Shown: positions 11,163 to 22,749, counted from the first letter of the stretch. The stretch: 64,000 nt of DNA from Dactylorhiza incarnata (GCA_033032865.1 JAWHQI010000501.1:806001-870000); one strand, 5' to 3'. Notes: a model not told the origin generated them from the sequence alone. Program-made: numbers and translations.

Positions 11163-11774
11163 ATGAGTATTCAATTAGTGGATCGTTCTTTAAAACATCC
11201 GGTAGGAATAGTGGAGGACGTGCTCGTCAAGGTTGACAAATTCATCTTCCCGGTGGATTTTGTCATTCTTGACATCGAAGAGGATGCCGAAGTACCCCTC
11301 ATACTCGGCCGCCTCTTCCTTGCCACCTACCGCACTATTATAGACGTAAGTAACAGAAAGCTCCTCCTACGGGTTGGAGACGATGAAGTTACTTTCGGCA
11401 TAAATTCCTCGATGCGGAACACATTAGAAAACGACGATTCGTGTTTTTACTTGGAAGAGTGTTGTGAGTTCGATTCATCCCCCGAGTTAGTCTCATTGGC
11501 AAGTAGTGATTCCGAGCCCGTAGAGCTCTTTTATGTTGAAGAAGAAGTTTCTCACCCCACATCACCCAAACCGTTATTTCTAGAAAAATTGAAAATTAAA
11601 ACTTCTTATGAAGAACCACCCGAATTAGAGTTAAAACAACTCCCCCCTCACCTCCAATATTTGTTTTTAGAAAAAGAGTCTAAGCTACCCGTCACCGTTT
11701 CATCCGATCTTAGCAACTCAGAAATTTCTGAGTTGACTATAGTCTTAAGAAAGCACCGCCACGCAAATGCGTGA
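11163..11774 (+). pseudogene. pol: Athila-1 protease, C-terminal part, and linker to RT
   Basis: The 203-codon open piece continues the aspartic protease fold: MSIQLVDRSLKHPVGIVEDV, FPVDFVILDIEED, VPLILGRLFLAT, IIDV, LLLRVGDDEVTF. An acidic linker leads towards the reverse transcriptase. It should have been continuous with the active-site segment just upstream but is now separated by frame changes at 11120-11160. Confidence 0.82.
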
Positions 11775-11879
11775 CAAATATCGGATATTAAAGGTATAAA
11801 CCCTTCTTTCTGCACTCATAAAATCTTTCTCGAAGATAATTCCCACAACTCAGTCCAGCCTCAACGACGAATAAACCTG

Positions 11880-12440
11880 AACATGAAAGAAGTCGTTAAG
11901 GCCGAAGTTATAAAACTTCTGTAAGCGGGAATCATCTACCCGATATCAGATAGTACTTGGGTTAGCCTAGTACAAGTCGTGCCGAAGAAAGGTGGCGTCA
12001 CGGTAGTTGCAAATGATAATAATGAATTGATCCCAACCCGTACTGTTACGGGTTGGCGGATGTGCATTGACTATCGAAAACTAAATGATGCCACCCGTAA
12101 GGATCACTTCCCTCTACCATTTATCGACCAAATTTTAGAGCGCCTTTCGGGTGACTCCTACTACTGTTTTCTCGATGGTTTATCGGGATATTTCCAAATC
12201 CCGATTTCGCTCGACGACCAAGAGAAAACCACTTTCACTTGTCCCTTTGGCACGTTCGCTTATCGATGGATGTCATTCGTCTTTGTAACGCGCCAGCTAC
12301 ATTCCAAAGATGTATGCTGACAATATTTGACGAGTTAGTAGAGGAGGTGATGGAAGTGTTTATGGACGACTTCTCCGTGTACGGAAACTCATTTAAAAAA
12401 CTGTTTAAAAAATCTCGAGCGCGTGTTGCAGCGATGTGAG
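11880..12440 (+). pseudogene. pol: Athila-1 reverse transcriptase, with a stop and two frameshifts
   Basis: Recognisable blocks are MKEVVKAEVIKLL, AGIIYPISDS, VPKKGGVTVV, IPTRTVTGWRMCIDYRKLND, DHFPLPFIDQ, CFLDGLSGYFQIPI, TFTCPFGTFAYRWM, CNAPATFQRC and the catalytic FMDDFSVYG (about 12357-12383). A TAA falls in KLL*AG near 11922. One base is missing near 12270, where the family reads PFGLCNAP, and the frame shifts again near 12399 in an A-rich stretch. The catalytic aspartates are intact. Confidence 0.87.
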
Positions 12441-13970
12441 GAAACGAATTTAGCGTTTAATTGGGAGAAATGTCATTTTATGGTCAAAGAAGGACTAGTC
12501 CTTGGCCATAAAATTTCGGGCAAGCGGATCGAGGTCGATAGGGCCAAGATCGAAGTAATTGAAAAGCTCCCCCCTCCAACAAACGTAAAAGCTATTAGAA
12601 GTTTCCTAGGCCACGCGGGATTTTATCGGCGCTTTATACAAAATTTTTCCAAAATCACAAAGCCGTTAACCCATCTTCTCGAAAAAGAATCCTCTATTTT
12701 TAACGATGAATGCCATTTGGCCTTTAAAGTTATCAAAGAGAAACTTATAAACTCCCCGATTCTAGTCGCCCCAGATTGGTCGCTCCCTTTTGAAATCATG
12801 TGCAACGCGAGTGATATTGTAGTTGGTGCCGTTTTAGGCCAACGGGTGAGTAAGTATTTCCACCCAATTTATTATGCGAGCAAAATACTCACGTCGGCAC
12901 AAGCAAACTACACCACTACCGAGAAGGAACTTCTAGCAATCGTTTTCGCTTTTGATAAGTTTAGGTCATATATCACGCTTTCCAAAGTTATCGTCATCAC
13001 AGATCACTCCGCGCTTAGGTATCTCTTGAGTAAATCGGATGCCAAGCCTCATCTTTTGCGATGGATCCTCCTCTTGCAGGAGTTTGATTTAGAGATCCGG
13101 GACAAAAGGGGAGCCGAAAACTTGGCGGTCGATCATCTTTCTCGTTTAGAAAATTCCTCCTCGGAAGCATTAATAGAAGCCGACATTAAAGATAAATTTC
13201 CCGAAGAGCGCCTCCTAGCTCTCGAAAATATTAATTCATCTTCTACCCCCTGGTTTGCGGATTTGGCTAACTATTTAGTAGCCCGGGTCCTGCCAAAAGA
13301 ATTCTCGAGTCAGCAAAAGAAGAAATTCTTTTCTGATTTAAAGAATTATTTTTGGGAGGACCCCTTTTTATTCCGTATTTGCGCAGACCAGGTGGTGAGA
13401 AGATGCGTCTCAAGTGAGGAAGGACTTAAAATTTTACGTCATTGTCACGAGGGACCAACCGGTGGTCATTATCATTTGAACCGAACCGCGAGGAAGGCGC
13501 TGCAGGCGGGCTTTTATTGGCCCACACTCTTCAAAGATGCTCACACCCTTGTGAGTACTTGCGACAGCTGCCAGCGGTCGGGGAACATCTCCCGCCGGGA
13601 TGAGATGCCCCAAAATATTTTCTTAGAATGCGAAATTTTCGATCTTTGGGGTATTGATTTTGTTGCTCCTCTCCCTCCCTCTTATCCAAACAAATATATT
13701 CTCGTTGTGGTCGACTACGTGTCAAGGTGGGTGGAAGCGCAAACTCTCCCCACCAACGATGCGCGAGTCATCGTTAATTTCTTAAAAAAATTATTTTCTC
13801 GATTTGGCACGCCGCGCGCTATAGTGAGTGATCGGGGCACCCATTTTTGCAATAGTCAATTTACAAAAAGCTTAGCAAAATATGGTGTCACGCACAAATT
13901 ATCCACTGCATGTCACCCACAAACAAGCGGCCAAGTCGAAGTTGTTAATCGAGAATTAAACGGATTTTAG
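12423..13970 (+). pseudogene. pol: Athila-1 RT thumb, RNase H and integrase core (515 open codons)
   Basis: This is the longest open piece of the element. RT connection text ([33 protein letters not shown]) leads into RNase H ([50 protein letters not shown]). Integrase follows, with an HHCC zinc finger ([23 protein letters not shown]), then D in DLWGIDF, D in IVSDRGTHF, and E in GQVEVVNRE. The frame runs into TAG at 13968-13970 because a base is missing just before (family text REIKRILEK). An extra A a few bases later restores the frame. Confidence 0.9.
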
Positions 13971-14537
13971 AAAAAAACTGTTTCGATTAATCGGAAGGAT
14001 TGGGCAATAAAGCTCGATGACGCGCTATGGGCCTACCGAACGGCGTACAAAACCGCTATTGGTTGTACACCGTATCGAATGGTTTATGGCAAGGCTTGCC
14101 ACCTTCCGGTCGAATTAGAACACCGCGCATTTTGGGCGCTTAAATTTTTAAATCTCGATTCCACTTTAGCGGGCGAACAAAGAAAATTTCAAATGAACGA
14201 ATTAGATGAATGGCGAGCGAATGTGTATGAGAGCAATAAATTATATAAGGAGCGAACAAAGTTTTATCACGATAAACACATAAAATTTCCGAAAACTTTT
14301 TCATCGGGCGACCTCGTCCTCCTTTATAATTCTCGCCTTCGCCTATTTCCAGGAAAACTAAAATCTAGATGGATCGGACCCTTTATTGTTAAAGAGGTTT
14401 GGTCCTATGGGACAATCCTAATTTCCCACCCGGAAAAAAGTACCTTCAAAGTAAATGGGCGCCGCCTTAAGTTATATCTTTCGGGAGAGTTAGCTAACGA
14501 AAAGAGTGATTCGATTTTATTTCAACCTATAATATGA
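13971..14537 (+). pseudogene. pol: Athila-1 integrase C-terminal domain
   Basis: After the local frame problem the family text resumes: [92 protein letters not shown]. It ends at TGA 14535-14537. The last 130 or so bases are copied again at 15859-15990 as part of the tandem duplication. Confidence 0.88.
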
Positions 14538-17317
14538 TCGGCAAGTGGGTCAAGCTACGCGACCTTAAACAAGCGCTTTTGGGAGGCACCCCAAAGTTAT
14601 ATTTTTATTGTTTTCTCTTGTTCTTTAACATATTTTGTAGGTAATCGCCGCTTCCCCGCGCAAACTTCAAAAAAACCAGGGAAGCCCTTTCTCCTTCTTC
14701 CTTCTCTTTTATCATGCATTTCCTTTTTGTTTTGTCTTGCACTTTATTTACTTCTTTTCTTTAAACTTCAAACTTAGTTTTAAACATTGGGGACAATGTT
14801 TAACTTTAAGTATGGGGGTATAAATAGTTCTTTATAAATAGTTTTTAAATTAGAAATTTTTGTAAAAAAAATTGTCTTTTTGTTAAGCACTTGTAAAACC
14901 AAAAAAAAAAACTCAAAAAAATTTAGAAAATAAAAAAATTAAATTCTCGGAAAGGACGCTTTGGGCTTGAATTCCCATCACAGCCTCTAGTACCTTGCGA
15001 GCCCTTTCACCGGGTAGACCTCGGGAAGTCTGAGAATTAACAAAAATAATTTAGTTTTTTTTTTGTTTATTTTTAGCTTTTTTATTATTTAGATAATATA
15101 AAAAAAGATAATATTAAAATTCAAAATATATATATATGAAAAACTTAGAACAAAAAACCAAAAAAAAAACTTAAAATACAAAAATCTTATACCTCTCCTA
15201 TTTGTTGTTTTTGTGATTTCTTAGAAATCTAGTTGAGAATATTTATAAGCATGTTTAGGTTTTTAATTAGCTAAAATTTTGATTATCATAGTTTGTTAAT
15301 TTTAAATTTGAGGTAATCTTGTTTTAAGAATTATCTTATGATTTTAACTTGATTAGAGAACTTATTTAGCATGTCTTCTCTTTTTACTTTTAAATGGCTT
15401 CATTTTGTAGTGAATTTGCTAAACCTCTTTAGATTTCAATTATATTTTCTTCTAACTTTTTAGATCTTAGGAAATTTAATTTTACTAGAATTTGCTCTCA
15501 AAATAATTTAAAGCTAGCTAGATTTATTTTATCTACCCTACCCCTTTGATGGCATATAAAAAAAGTATTTTAAAAGATCATATATCATGGGAATAAGAGG
15601 ATAAAATTCATTATTTCCTAAACATATGCACCCAAAATCATTTACAAGATTATATGACATGGAGTAAGAGGATAAAATTCATTACTCCTAAACATATACA
15701 TTTTGGGTTTTTATTAGAAGAGAAAAAAAAAAGAGAAAAAAAATATTCATGATGAGGATAAATTCCATTTCCTCCATTCAAAAATATCTCTTCTTATGCT
15801 AAATTTTATGAAATCCCCCTTAGCCAATTATCATTGTTCTAGATTTAGTTTAAGATTATATGGGACAATCCTAATTTCCCACCCGGAAAAAGGTACCTTC
15901 AAAGTAAATGAGCACCGCCTTAAGTTATATCTTCCGGGAGAGTTAGCTAACGAAAAGAGTGATTCTATTTTATTTCAACCTATAATATGATCGACAAGTG
16001 GGTCAAGCTACGCGACCTTAAACAAAGCGCTATTGGGAGGCACCCCAAAGTTATCTTTTTATTGTTATCTCTTGTTCTTTAACATATTTTGTAGGTAATC
16101 GTAATTCCCCGCGCAAACTTCAAAAAATCAGGGAAGCACTTTCTCCTTCTTCCTTCTCTTTTATCATGCATTTCCTTTTTGTTTTGTCTTGCACTTTATT
16201 TACTTCTTTTCTTTAAACTTCATACTTAGTTTTAAACATTGGGGACAATGTTTAACTTTAAGTATGGGGGTGTAAATAGTTCTTTATAAATAGTTTTTAA
16301 ATTAGAAAATTAAAAAAAAAAAATTGTCTTTTAGTTAAGCACTTGTAAAACCCAAAAAAAAAAGCTCAAAAAAATTTAGAAAATCGAAAATATAAATTCT
16401 CGGAAAGGACGCTTTGAGCTTGAATTCCCATCACACCCTCTAGTACCTTGCGAGCCCTTCACCGGGTAGACCTCGGGAAGTCTGAGAATTAACAAAAACA
16501 ATTTAGTTTTTTTAGTTTATTTTTAGCTTTTTTATTATTTAGATAATATCAAAAAAAAAAAAAGATAATATTAAAATTCAAAATATATATATATATATAT
16601 GAAAAACTTAGAACAAAAAAAACTTAAAATACAAAAAAATACAAAAATTTTATACCTCTCCTATTTGTTGTTTTTGTGATTTCTTAGAAATCTAGTTGAG
16701 AATATTTATAAGCATGTTTAGGTTTTTAATTAGCTAAAATTTTGATTATCATAGTTTGTTAATTTTAAATTTGAGATAATCTTGTTTTAAGAATCATCTT
16801 ATGATTTTAACTTGATTAGAGAACTTATTTAGCATGACTTCTCTTTTTTACTTTTAAATGGCTTTATTTTGTAGTGAATTTGCTAAACCTCTTTAGATTT
16901 CAATTATATTTTCTTCTAACTTTTTAGATCTTAGGAAATTTAATTTTACTAGAATTTGCTCTCAAAATAATTTAAAGCTAGCTAGATTTATTTTATCTAC
17001 CCTACCCCTTTGATGGCATATAAAAAAAGTATTTTAAAAGATCATATATCATGGGAATAAGAGATAAAATTCATTATTCTCTAAACATATGCACCCAAAA
17101 TCATTTACAAGATTATATGACATGGAGTAAGAGGATAAAATTCATTACTCCTAAACATATACATTTTGGGTTTTTATTAGAAGAGAAAAAAAAGAGAAAA
17201 AAAATATTCATGATGAGGATAAATTCCATTTCCTCCATTCAAAAATGTCTCTTCTTATGCCAAATTTTATGAAATCCCCCTTAGCCAATTATCATTGTTC
17301 TAGATTTAGTTTAAGAT
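14406..17317 (+). repeat. 1453-bp tandem duplication in the Athila-1 3' region
   Basis: 14406-15858 is repeated at 15859-17317 (about 95 percent or more identical by eye, offset 1452-1453). The unit begins inside the integrase C-terminus (TATGGGACAATCC) and ends before GGAGAGAGCAAT. A few bases (TATGG) are shared by the two unit ends, which fits slipped or microhomology-driven duplication. Both copies contain the motif GGGAGGCACCCCAAAG, the hairpin at 14780 / 16232 and the PPT-like AAGTATGGGGGT. Copy 2 starts with a 44-codon echo of the integrase end. Confidence 0.92.
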
Positions 17318-17642
17318 TATGGAGAGAGCAATATTTAGTAAGTTACTTTTCCTTAAGTTTCTTTTAAGATAGAGTTCTTATAATTTTAATTTAATCTCGT
17401 TTTATAATTTCTACAATATTGTTAAACTAATTAATTTTCTTGAGAAGTCTTTGCCTAAACATTTTCCCTCTTTTCAAATCATCATCATAATTTAGGACTT
17501 AACTCCTCCTTGAATTTAATCTTAACTTAACTTTTGGTTTAAATGAATTTTTAGTTTAAAATTAAAAATTTGTAAGGATGTCTTATAAATTATGTCTCAC
17601 ACTTTTGCTCTGGAATAGCAAAACCTCAAGTATGGGGGTATT
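14538..17642 (+). other. Athila-1 3' non-coding region
   Basis: It is AT-rich with no ORF resembling a known protein; Athila-1 has no counterpart of the accessory ORF seen in Athila-2. It holds most of the tandem duplication. Near its end an inverted repeat TTTTGCT / AGCAAAA (about 17603-17622) precedes the true polypurine tract AAGTATGGGGGTAT (17628-17641). Confidence 0.75.
14780..14803. repeat. Perfect hairpin TTAAACATTG-GGGA-CAATGTTTAA, copy 1
   Basis: Ten-base arms at 14780-14789 and 14794-14803 enclose GGGA, five bases before a PPT-like AAGTATGGGGGTA. The same hairpin recurs at 16232-16255 in the second unit of the duplication. CATTGGGGACAATG-type sequences downstream of pol are, to my knowledge, common in plant Athila elements. 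Confidence 0.8.
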
Positions 17643-17813
17643 TGATGAGTAGTATTTATACGTATTTTAATTATAGTATTTAGTTTAGTTTTAATTTAAA
17701 ATTGCAAATATTATTTATATTTTAGATTAAAATCACTTCTTTTATAATTTCTGTTCTAAATATAGTTTACTTTTATTTTTGCAGAATTTTGGGGAAAATT
17801 GGAAAAAATCAGA

Positions 17814-18411
17814 AGTCACGCCCTCAGTCACGCTCGTGACCAAGGGCGTGTAACCTAAAGATCTGCGTTCGACGAAATTGGAGCTGCGTTCGACGAAAGT
17901 TCTCTGCCGCTGCGTTCGACGAAAGTTCTCCGCCCCTGCGTTCGACAAAATCTGAGCTCAGTTCGACGAACGTTCTCCGCCCCTGCGTTCAACGAAATCT
18001 GAGCTCAGTTCGACGAATGTTCTCCGCCCCTGCGTTCGACAAAATCTGAGCTTCGTTCGACGAACGCTCTCCGCCCCTGCGTTCGACGAAGACTGAGCTG
18101 AGTTCGACGAACGCGCTCTGCCTCGCCGAATTCTATCCCACGCTGCATTAATTGAAGTCGCCCAGGTACACGCCTGTGACCCAAAATGTCACGCCCGTGA
18201 ATTTTCCGCGTGATCCCTGCACGCCGCCGAGCCGCAAGCCAGCCCATGCTGCATTTAATGAAGCCGCCCAAGTACATGCCCGTGACCAAAGTTACACGGG
18301 CGTGTAATGTCCGAATGTCTCCCGCCGTCATGCAAAGTCCACACCACTGTCAGATCTGATGTCAGTAATGTTTACACGCCCTAGGTCACGCCCGTGACCG
18401 AGGGCGTGTAA
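17814..18411. repeat. U3 palindrome cluster and TTCGACGAA array of Athila-1
   Basis: Between about 17867 and 18120 the sequence GTTCGACGAA recurs about twelve times, in roughly 47-bp units such as CCGCCCCTGCGTTCGAC...; TTCG-A-CGAA is itself a palindrome. Flanking this are hairpins built on CACGCCC and GGGCGTG. The most perfect one lies at 18372-18411, with outer arms TTACACGCCCT / AGGGCGTGTAA and inner arms GGTCAC / GTGACC. Confidence 0.82.
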
Positions 18412-18426
18412 CTTGAAATTTTTTGC

Positions 18427-18433
18427 TATAAAT
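18427..18433 (+). promoter_or_regulatory. TATA box of the Athila-1 LTR
   Basis: TATAAAT lies 16 bases after the 40-base hairpin at 18372-18411. The poly(A) signal AATAAA is 240 bases downstream, consistent with an R region between them. Confidence 0.65.
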
Positions 18434-19014
18434 TCAGAGGCTCTCCTTAAGTCCAGGGTACAGATTTTTGGAGATGGAGAGGTGCTGCTAGAGCTATTAG
18501 TGGGTTTTCTAGTTCATGTTCATGTTTTTCTTAAGCTTTCATGTTCTCTTTTTTCCTTTCATGCAATGTTTTAATGTAACTTTCATGTACTAGTTTTTCT
18601 TAAGCTTGTAATCTTAATTTCCCTTGCTTTGTACTCTTTAATTAAGGTTTGTAATAGTTTTGGTTTTCAATAAATTTAAGTTTGCTCTCTTTCATGTTCT
18701 CTTTCTCTTTAGCAATTTCTCTTTCATGCAATGGTAATTTTTCTTTCCTTTCATGCAATGTTTAATCTTTTCATTTAGCTTGCAATTTGTCTCTCTTTTT
18801 TTAGTTAAGCAAAACAAACCTCAAAATTCCGTCGATAAGATAATGGTGACTTTCCTCGAAGTAGAAGTAATCAACGTGCCCCGTGGAATACGACCTTGAT
18901 ATTCCTAAATATCCTATACTATAGACGATAAGGTACACTTGCCTTAATCGGATATAGTTTTGGAGAAAATCTTCAAACCTTCACTTAATTTCAAAACACG
19001 AAATTTCTATACCA

Positions 19015-19692
19015 ATTAACATAATGCCGCTTTTTATCTTTAAGAAGTTGGGATTGGGCGAGATCACAAAATCATCGCTCATCTTGCAATTAGCGGATAA
19101 AACTCTTGTTTATCATAAGGGGATTATAGAAGACGTGCTTGTGAGGGTAGGAAATTTTATTTTTTCGGCGGACTTTGTAGTGTTAGAAATGGAGGAAGAC
19201 AAGGAGGTCCCCATCATTGTAGGGAGACCTTTTTTAGCAACCGCTAGAACATTGATCGATGTGCATAAAGGAGAGTTGACTATGAGAGTCAATGATGAGC
19301 ATGTCACTTTTAATGTCCTCAAGGCTATGAAGTACTCTCATGAGAAGGAAGAGGATATGGAGGACGTGCAGAGTATTTCTATTTATGACTACAATTCAAA
19401 ATTTAAATTAGGAAGTCAAGAGGATACATTATCTCGGGTGTTAACCAATGAGGGGATATCTGACAATGAGGAGGAAGAGCACGAATGTCTTCAAATCCTT
19501 GAAGGTCAATCTACATATTTCCGAAAATCGGAACCATTTGAGATGCTGGAAAAGTCTTTGGCGGACAAGCCTTCTATTATAAATCCGCCCACATTAGAAT
19601 TAAAACCTCTCCGTGATCATCTCACTTATGCATATCTAGGAGAAAATGACACCTTGCCCATCATAGTTAATTCGAAGCTACCTCCAGAATAA
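19015..19692 (+). pseudogene. pol: Athila-2 protease, C-terminal part, and linker
   Basis: Open text is MPLFIFKKLGLGEITKSS, LQLADKTLVYHKGIIEDVLV, FSADFVVLEMEEDKEVPIIV, GRPFLATARTLIDVHKGELT and MRVNDEHVTFNVLKAMKY. The Asp active site would lie just left of the Athila-1 junction. A long acidic linker follows. The frame ends at TAA 19690-19692, in text that continues unchanged in the same frame (YHKLINLLKQ). Confidence 0.85.
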
Positions 19693-20598
19693 TATCATAA
19701 GTTAATAAATTTATTAAAGCAATACAAATTGGCCATTGGGTGGACCATCACCGACATTATGGGAATTAGCCCTTCCTTGTGTATGCATAAAATCCTCTTA
19801 GAAGAGTCATTTAAGGGATCGGTATAGCACCAGCGGCGTCTAAGCCCACCCATGAAAGAAGTTGTTAAAAAAGAAATCATCAAGTGGTTAGATGCAGGAA
19901 TTATATATCCTATATCGGATAGTGCTTGGGTCTCGCCAGTACAATGCGTTCCGAAAAAAGGAGAAATGACCATAATAAAAAACGACAAAAATGAATTGAT
20001 TTCTACGCGAACGGTCACGGATTGGCGCATCTGTATGGATTATAGAAAGCTAAATAAAGCTACTAGGAAAGACCACTTCCCATTACCATTTATAGACCAA
20101 GTTTTGGATAAATTAGCGGGAAACGACTTTGTCTGTTTTTTAGACGGGCATTCTGGTTATAACTAGATCACCGTGGATCCGGAAGACCAGCACAAGAACA
20201 CATTCACATGTCCATTCAGAACCTTTGCATTTAGAAGAATGGCATTTGGCTTGTGTAATGCACCGACGACGTTTCAGCGATGTATGATAGCGATATTCTC
20301 GAATATTATGGATGAAGGTATAGAAATCTTCATGGATGACTTCTCAATTTTTGGAAAGTCATTTGATGCTTGCTTAGGATGTCTAGAAAAAGTGCTCACG
20401 CGATGTGTTGAAACTAATCTTGTATTAAATTGGGAAAAATGTCATTTTATGGTACGCGATGGGATAGTTTTAGGACATCATGTCTCTAAAAGCGGGTTGG
20501 AAGTAGATAGGGCGAAGATTGAAATAATTGAAAAAATTGTTGGAGCCCAAAAATGTCAAAATATTGCGAAGCTTCCTAGGACACGCGGGGTTTTATAG
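19693..20598 (+). pseudogene. pol: Athila-2 reverse transcriptase, with stops
   Basis: The same frame continues from the protease. Blocks seen are MKEVVKKEIIKWLDAGIIYP, VPKKGEMTI, TRTVTDWRICMDYRKLNKAT, DHFPLPFIDQ, FLDGHSGYN, TFTCPFRTFAFRRMAFGLCN, FQRCMIAIF, and catalytic FMDDFSIFGKSF. Stops interrupt it near 19825 (GSV*HQRR) and at 20164-20166 (GYN*ITV, where the family has Gln). A frameshift near 20555 moves the reading into the next piece. Confidence 0.87.
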
Positions 20599-21160
20599 AA
20601 GATTTATTAAGAATTTTGCAAAGATAGCTAAACCGTTGAGTGGATTGCTTGAAAATGATGTAAAATTTCATTTTGATGATGCTTGCTTGCGTGCTTTTGA
20701 AGAACTTAAAGCTTGTTTGATCACGGCTCCTATTGTGGTTTCTCCGGAGTGGGGAGAATCGTTTATATTAATGTGTGATGCTAGTGACTATGCGGTAGGA
20801 GTCGTCTTAGGGCAAGTGCGGGAGAGAATTTTCCAGACAATAGCTTACGCAAGTAAAACTTTGATTGAAGCCCATGTCAACTACACCACCACTGAAAAAG
20901 AGTTACTTGTTGTAGTTTTTGCTTTTGAGAAGTTCAAGTCTTATCTCTTGTGCACCACGGTCATAGTTTATACCGACCATGCCGCCATCCGCTTTCTTAT
21001 AGACAAGAAAGACGCCAAACCTCGACTGACTCGTTGGGTACTCTTATTACAAGAATTCGACTTAGAAATTAAAGATAGGAAGGGGGTAGACAACCAGTAG
21101 CAGATCATCTTTCTAGGATCGAGTGTCCCAATTCGTTACTACGTTCCGAGATTGACGAGA
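20528..21160 (+). pseudogene. pol: Athila-2 RNase H
   Basis: [20 protein letters not shown] leads into [44 protein letters not shown] and [14 protein letters not shown]. One G is missing near 21095 (family text [12 protein letters not shown]), so the frame closes at a TAG although the family text continues in the next frame. Confidence 0.86.
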
Positions 21161-22483
21161 GATTTTTCGATGAATGGTTGTTAGCCATATCCGAAAAACC
21201 TACACCTTAGTTTGCAAATTATGTGAATTATATTGTGAGCAACATATTTCCACCGGGATTACTTTACCAACAGAGGAAGAGATTCCTACACCAAGTTCAT
21301 TCTTATCTTTGGGATGATCCCTATTTATTCAAGATTGGGGAAGACAGAGTGGTGAGACGATGCATGCTTGAGGAAGAAATAAAATCTATATTGGAGAGTT
21401 GCCACAATTCTCCTTATGGAGAACATTTCATGGGAAATCGTACTGCAATGAAGGTTCTAGAAGCAGGTTTCTTTTGGCCCAATTTATTCTGTGATGCTAA
21501 TGAGTTTGTAAAGCTATGTGATCGATGTCAACGAAGCGGGAACATTAAGGGAACTGATGTCATGCCAATGAATGCAATATTGGAAGTTGAGCTTTTTGAT
21601 GTATGAGGCCTAGACTTTATGGGGCCATTTGTGAATTCCAAAGAACATTTATATATTCTTCTAGTTGTAGACTATGTATCCAAGTGGGTAGAGGCAATAG
21701 CGACAATGAAAAATGATGCCAAGGTGGTGATACATTTCTTGAAAAATTATATCTTAAACCGATTTGGTACCCCAGAGCTATTATTAGTGACGGAGGAGTC
21801 ATTTCTGTAACACCCAATTTGCGGCACTATTGAGAAAATATGGGGTCACGCATAAAGTTGCACTAGCCTATCATCCCCAAACTAATGGGCTAGCTGAGGT
21901 GTCGAATCGCGAAATTAAGAAAATACTCGCTAAGACTGTTTGTGTAAACTGCACAGATCGGTCACAAAAGCTTAACGACGCTCTATGGGCCTATAGAACC
22001 GCATACAAGACACCAATAGGTTTAACCTCATATCGCTTGGTTTATAGAAGGTCATGTCATCTACCCTTGGAATTGGAACACCGAGCTTATTGGGTCATAA
22101 AGAAAATAAACTATGATTTCCAAGATGCTAGTAAGAAGAGATTGTTGCAACTCAATGAGTTGGATGAGATGAGGATGAATACTTATGAAAGTGCGCGAAT
22201 TTATAAAGAACGAACAAAAAAATGGCATGACCAATGTTTAATTGAAAGACAATTTGAGTCGGGACAGCTAGTCCTTTTGTTTAATTCTCGTCTAAAATTA
22301 TTTCTCGGTAAGTTAAAATCCCATTGGTCAGGGCCCTTTAAGGTGAAAGAAGTCTATCTTTATGGTGTGGTGACCGTTGTGAATGAGAAGTACAACACTA
22401 AATTTAAGGTAAATGGTCAAAGGTTAAAAATCTATAGAGGGAGCGACACCGATCGAATGGTGTCATCGGTCAGGTTGATCTAG
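21161..22483 (+). pseudogene. pol: Athila-2 integrase, with stops and frameshifts
   Basis: The zinc finger (HNSPYGEHFMGNRTAMKVL, CDRCQRSGN), the catalytic core ([28 protein letters not shown]) and the C-terminal domain ([48 protein letters not shown]) are all present. Lesions are TAG at 21208-21210 and TGA at 21604-21606, both where Trp is expected, and two single-base losses around 21775-21800. The stretch 21830-22483 is open to its natural end. Confidence 0.88.
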
Positions 22484-22749
22484 CAGCACAAGAAGGGCAA
22501 AGTCCTGTCGGGACTGGAAATATGGCGCATATTGGGAGGCAACCCAATCTTTTAGAATTTAGTTTTTGCGAATTTGTTTGGTTTCATTTTGTTTAGTTCA
22601 CTTTCATTTTCTGGGCACTAAAATTTTGTATTTAAGTAGTGAGAAAATTTGTATTTAGTCAATCCTTTTTTGCTTCAGGCTTTATCTCTGCCTTTTCCTA
22701 GTATTCTGAGTGTATTTCAAAACTGTCAACACGTTTCAACATCTGGAGC
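22484..22749 (+). other. Spacer between integrase and accessory ORF of Athila-2
   Basis: It contains TTGGGAGGCAACCCA (about 22528-22542), the counterpart of GGGAGGCACCCCAAAG at 14581 and 16032 in Athila-1. No other feature was recognised. Confidence 0.55.

Larger units (their letters stand above)
1..19014 (+). mobile_element. Athila-1: Ty3/Gypsy Athila-type retrotransposon, 5' end outside window, split by a Copia insertion
   Basis: The element runs from inside gag at the left edge to the end of its 3' LTR at 19014, with the Copia element at 1001-10274 interrupting gag. Order is gag, protease, RT, RNase H, integrase, a long 3' non-coding part with a 1.45-kb tandem duplication, a polypurine tract, then the LTR at 17643-19014. 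The gag text (AKQWLGSLPSGSISTW, RCPHH) and the pol N-terminus (AITLRSGKEV) are those of plant Athila elements. The right end is placed at 19014 because the LTR then ends in CA and Athila-2 protease sequence starts at the next base. The 5' LTR is not in the window. Confidence 0.88.
17643..19014 (+). repeat. Athila-1 3' LTR
   Basis: It starts TGATGAGTAG directly after the polypurine tract and is taken to end at TATACCA. U3 contains a cluster of CACGCCCGTGA-type palindromes and a TTCGACGAA-rich array. A TATA box is at 18427-18433 and a poly(A) signal AATAAA at 18669-18674. The 1372-bp length is normal for Athila. The exact right end is inferred from where Athila-2 coding sequence begins, as the partner LTR is not in the window. 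Confidence 0.8.

Noticed and set aside
14538..17642. An envelope-type ORF in Athila-1 like that of Athila-2
   Set aside because: No frame over 75 codons resembles the 22750-23655 product; the region is AT-rich non-coding.
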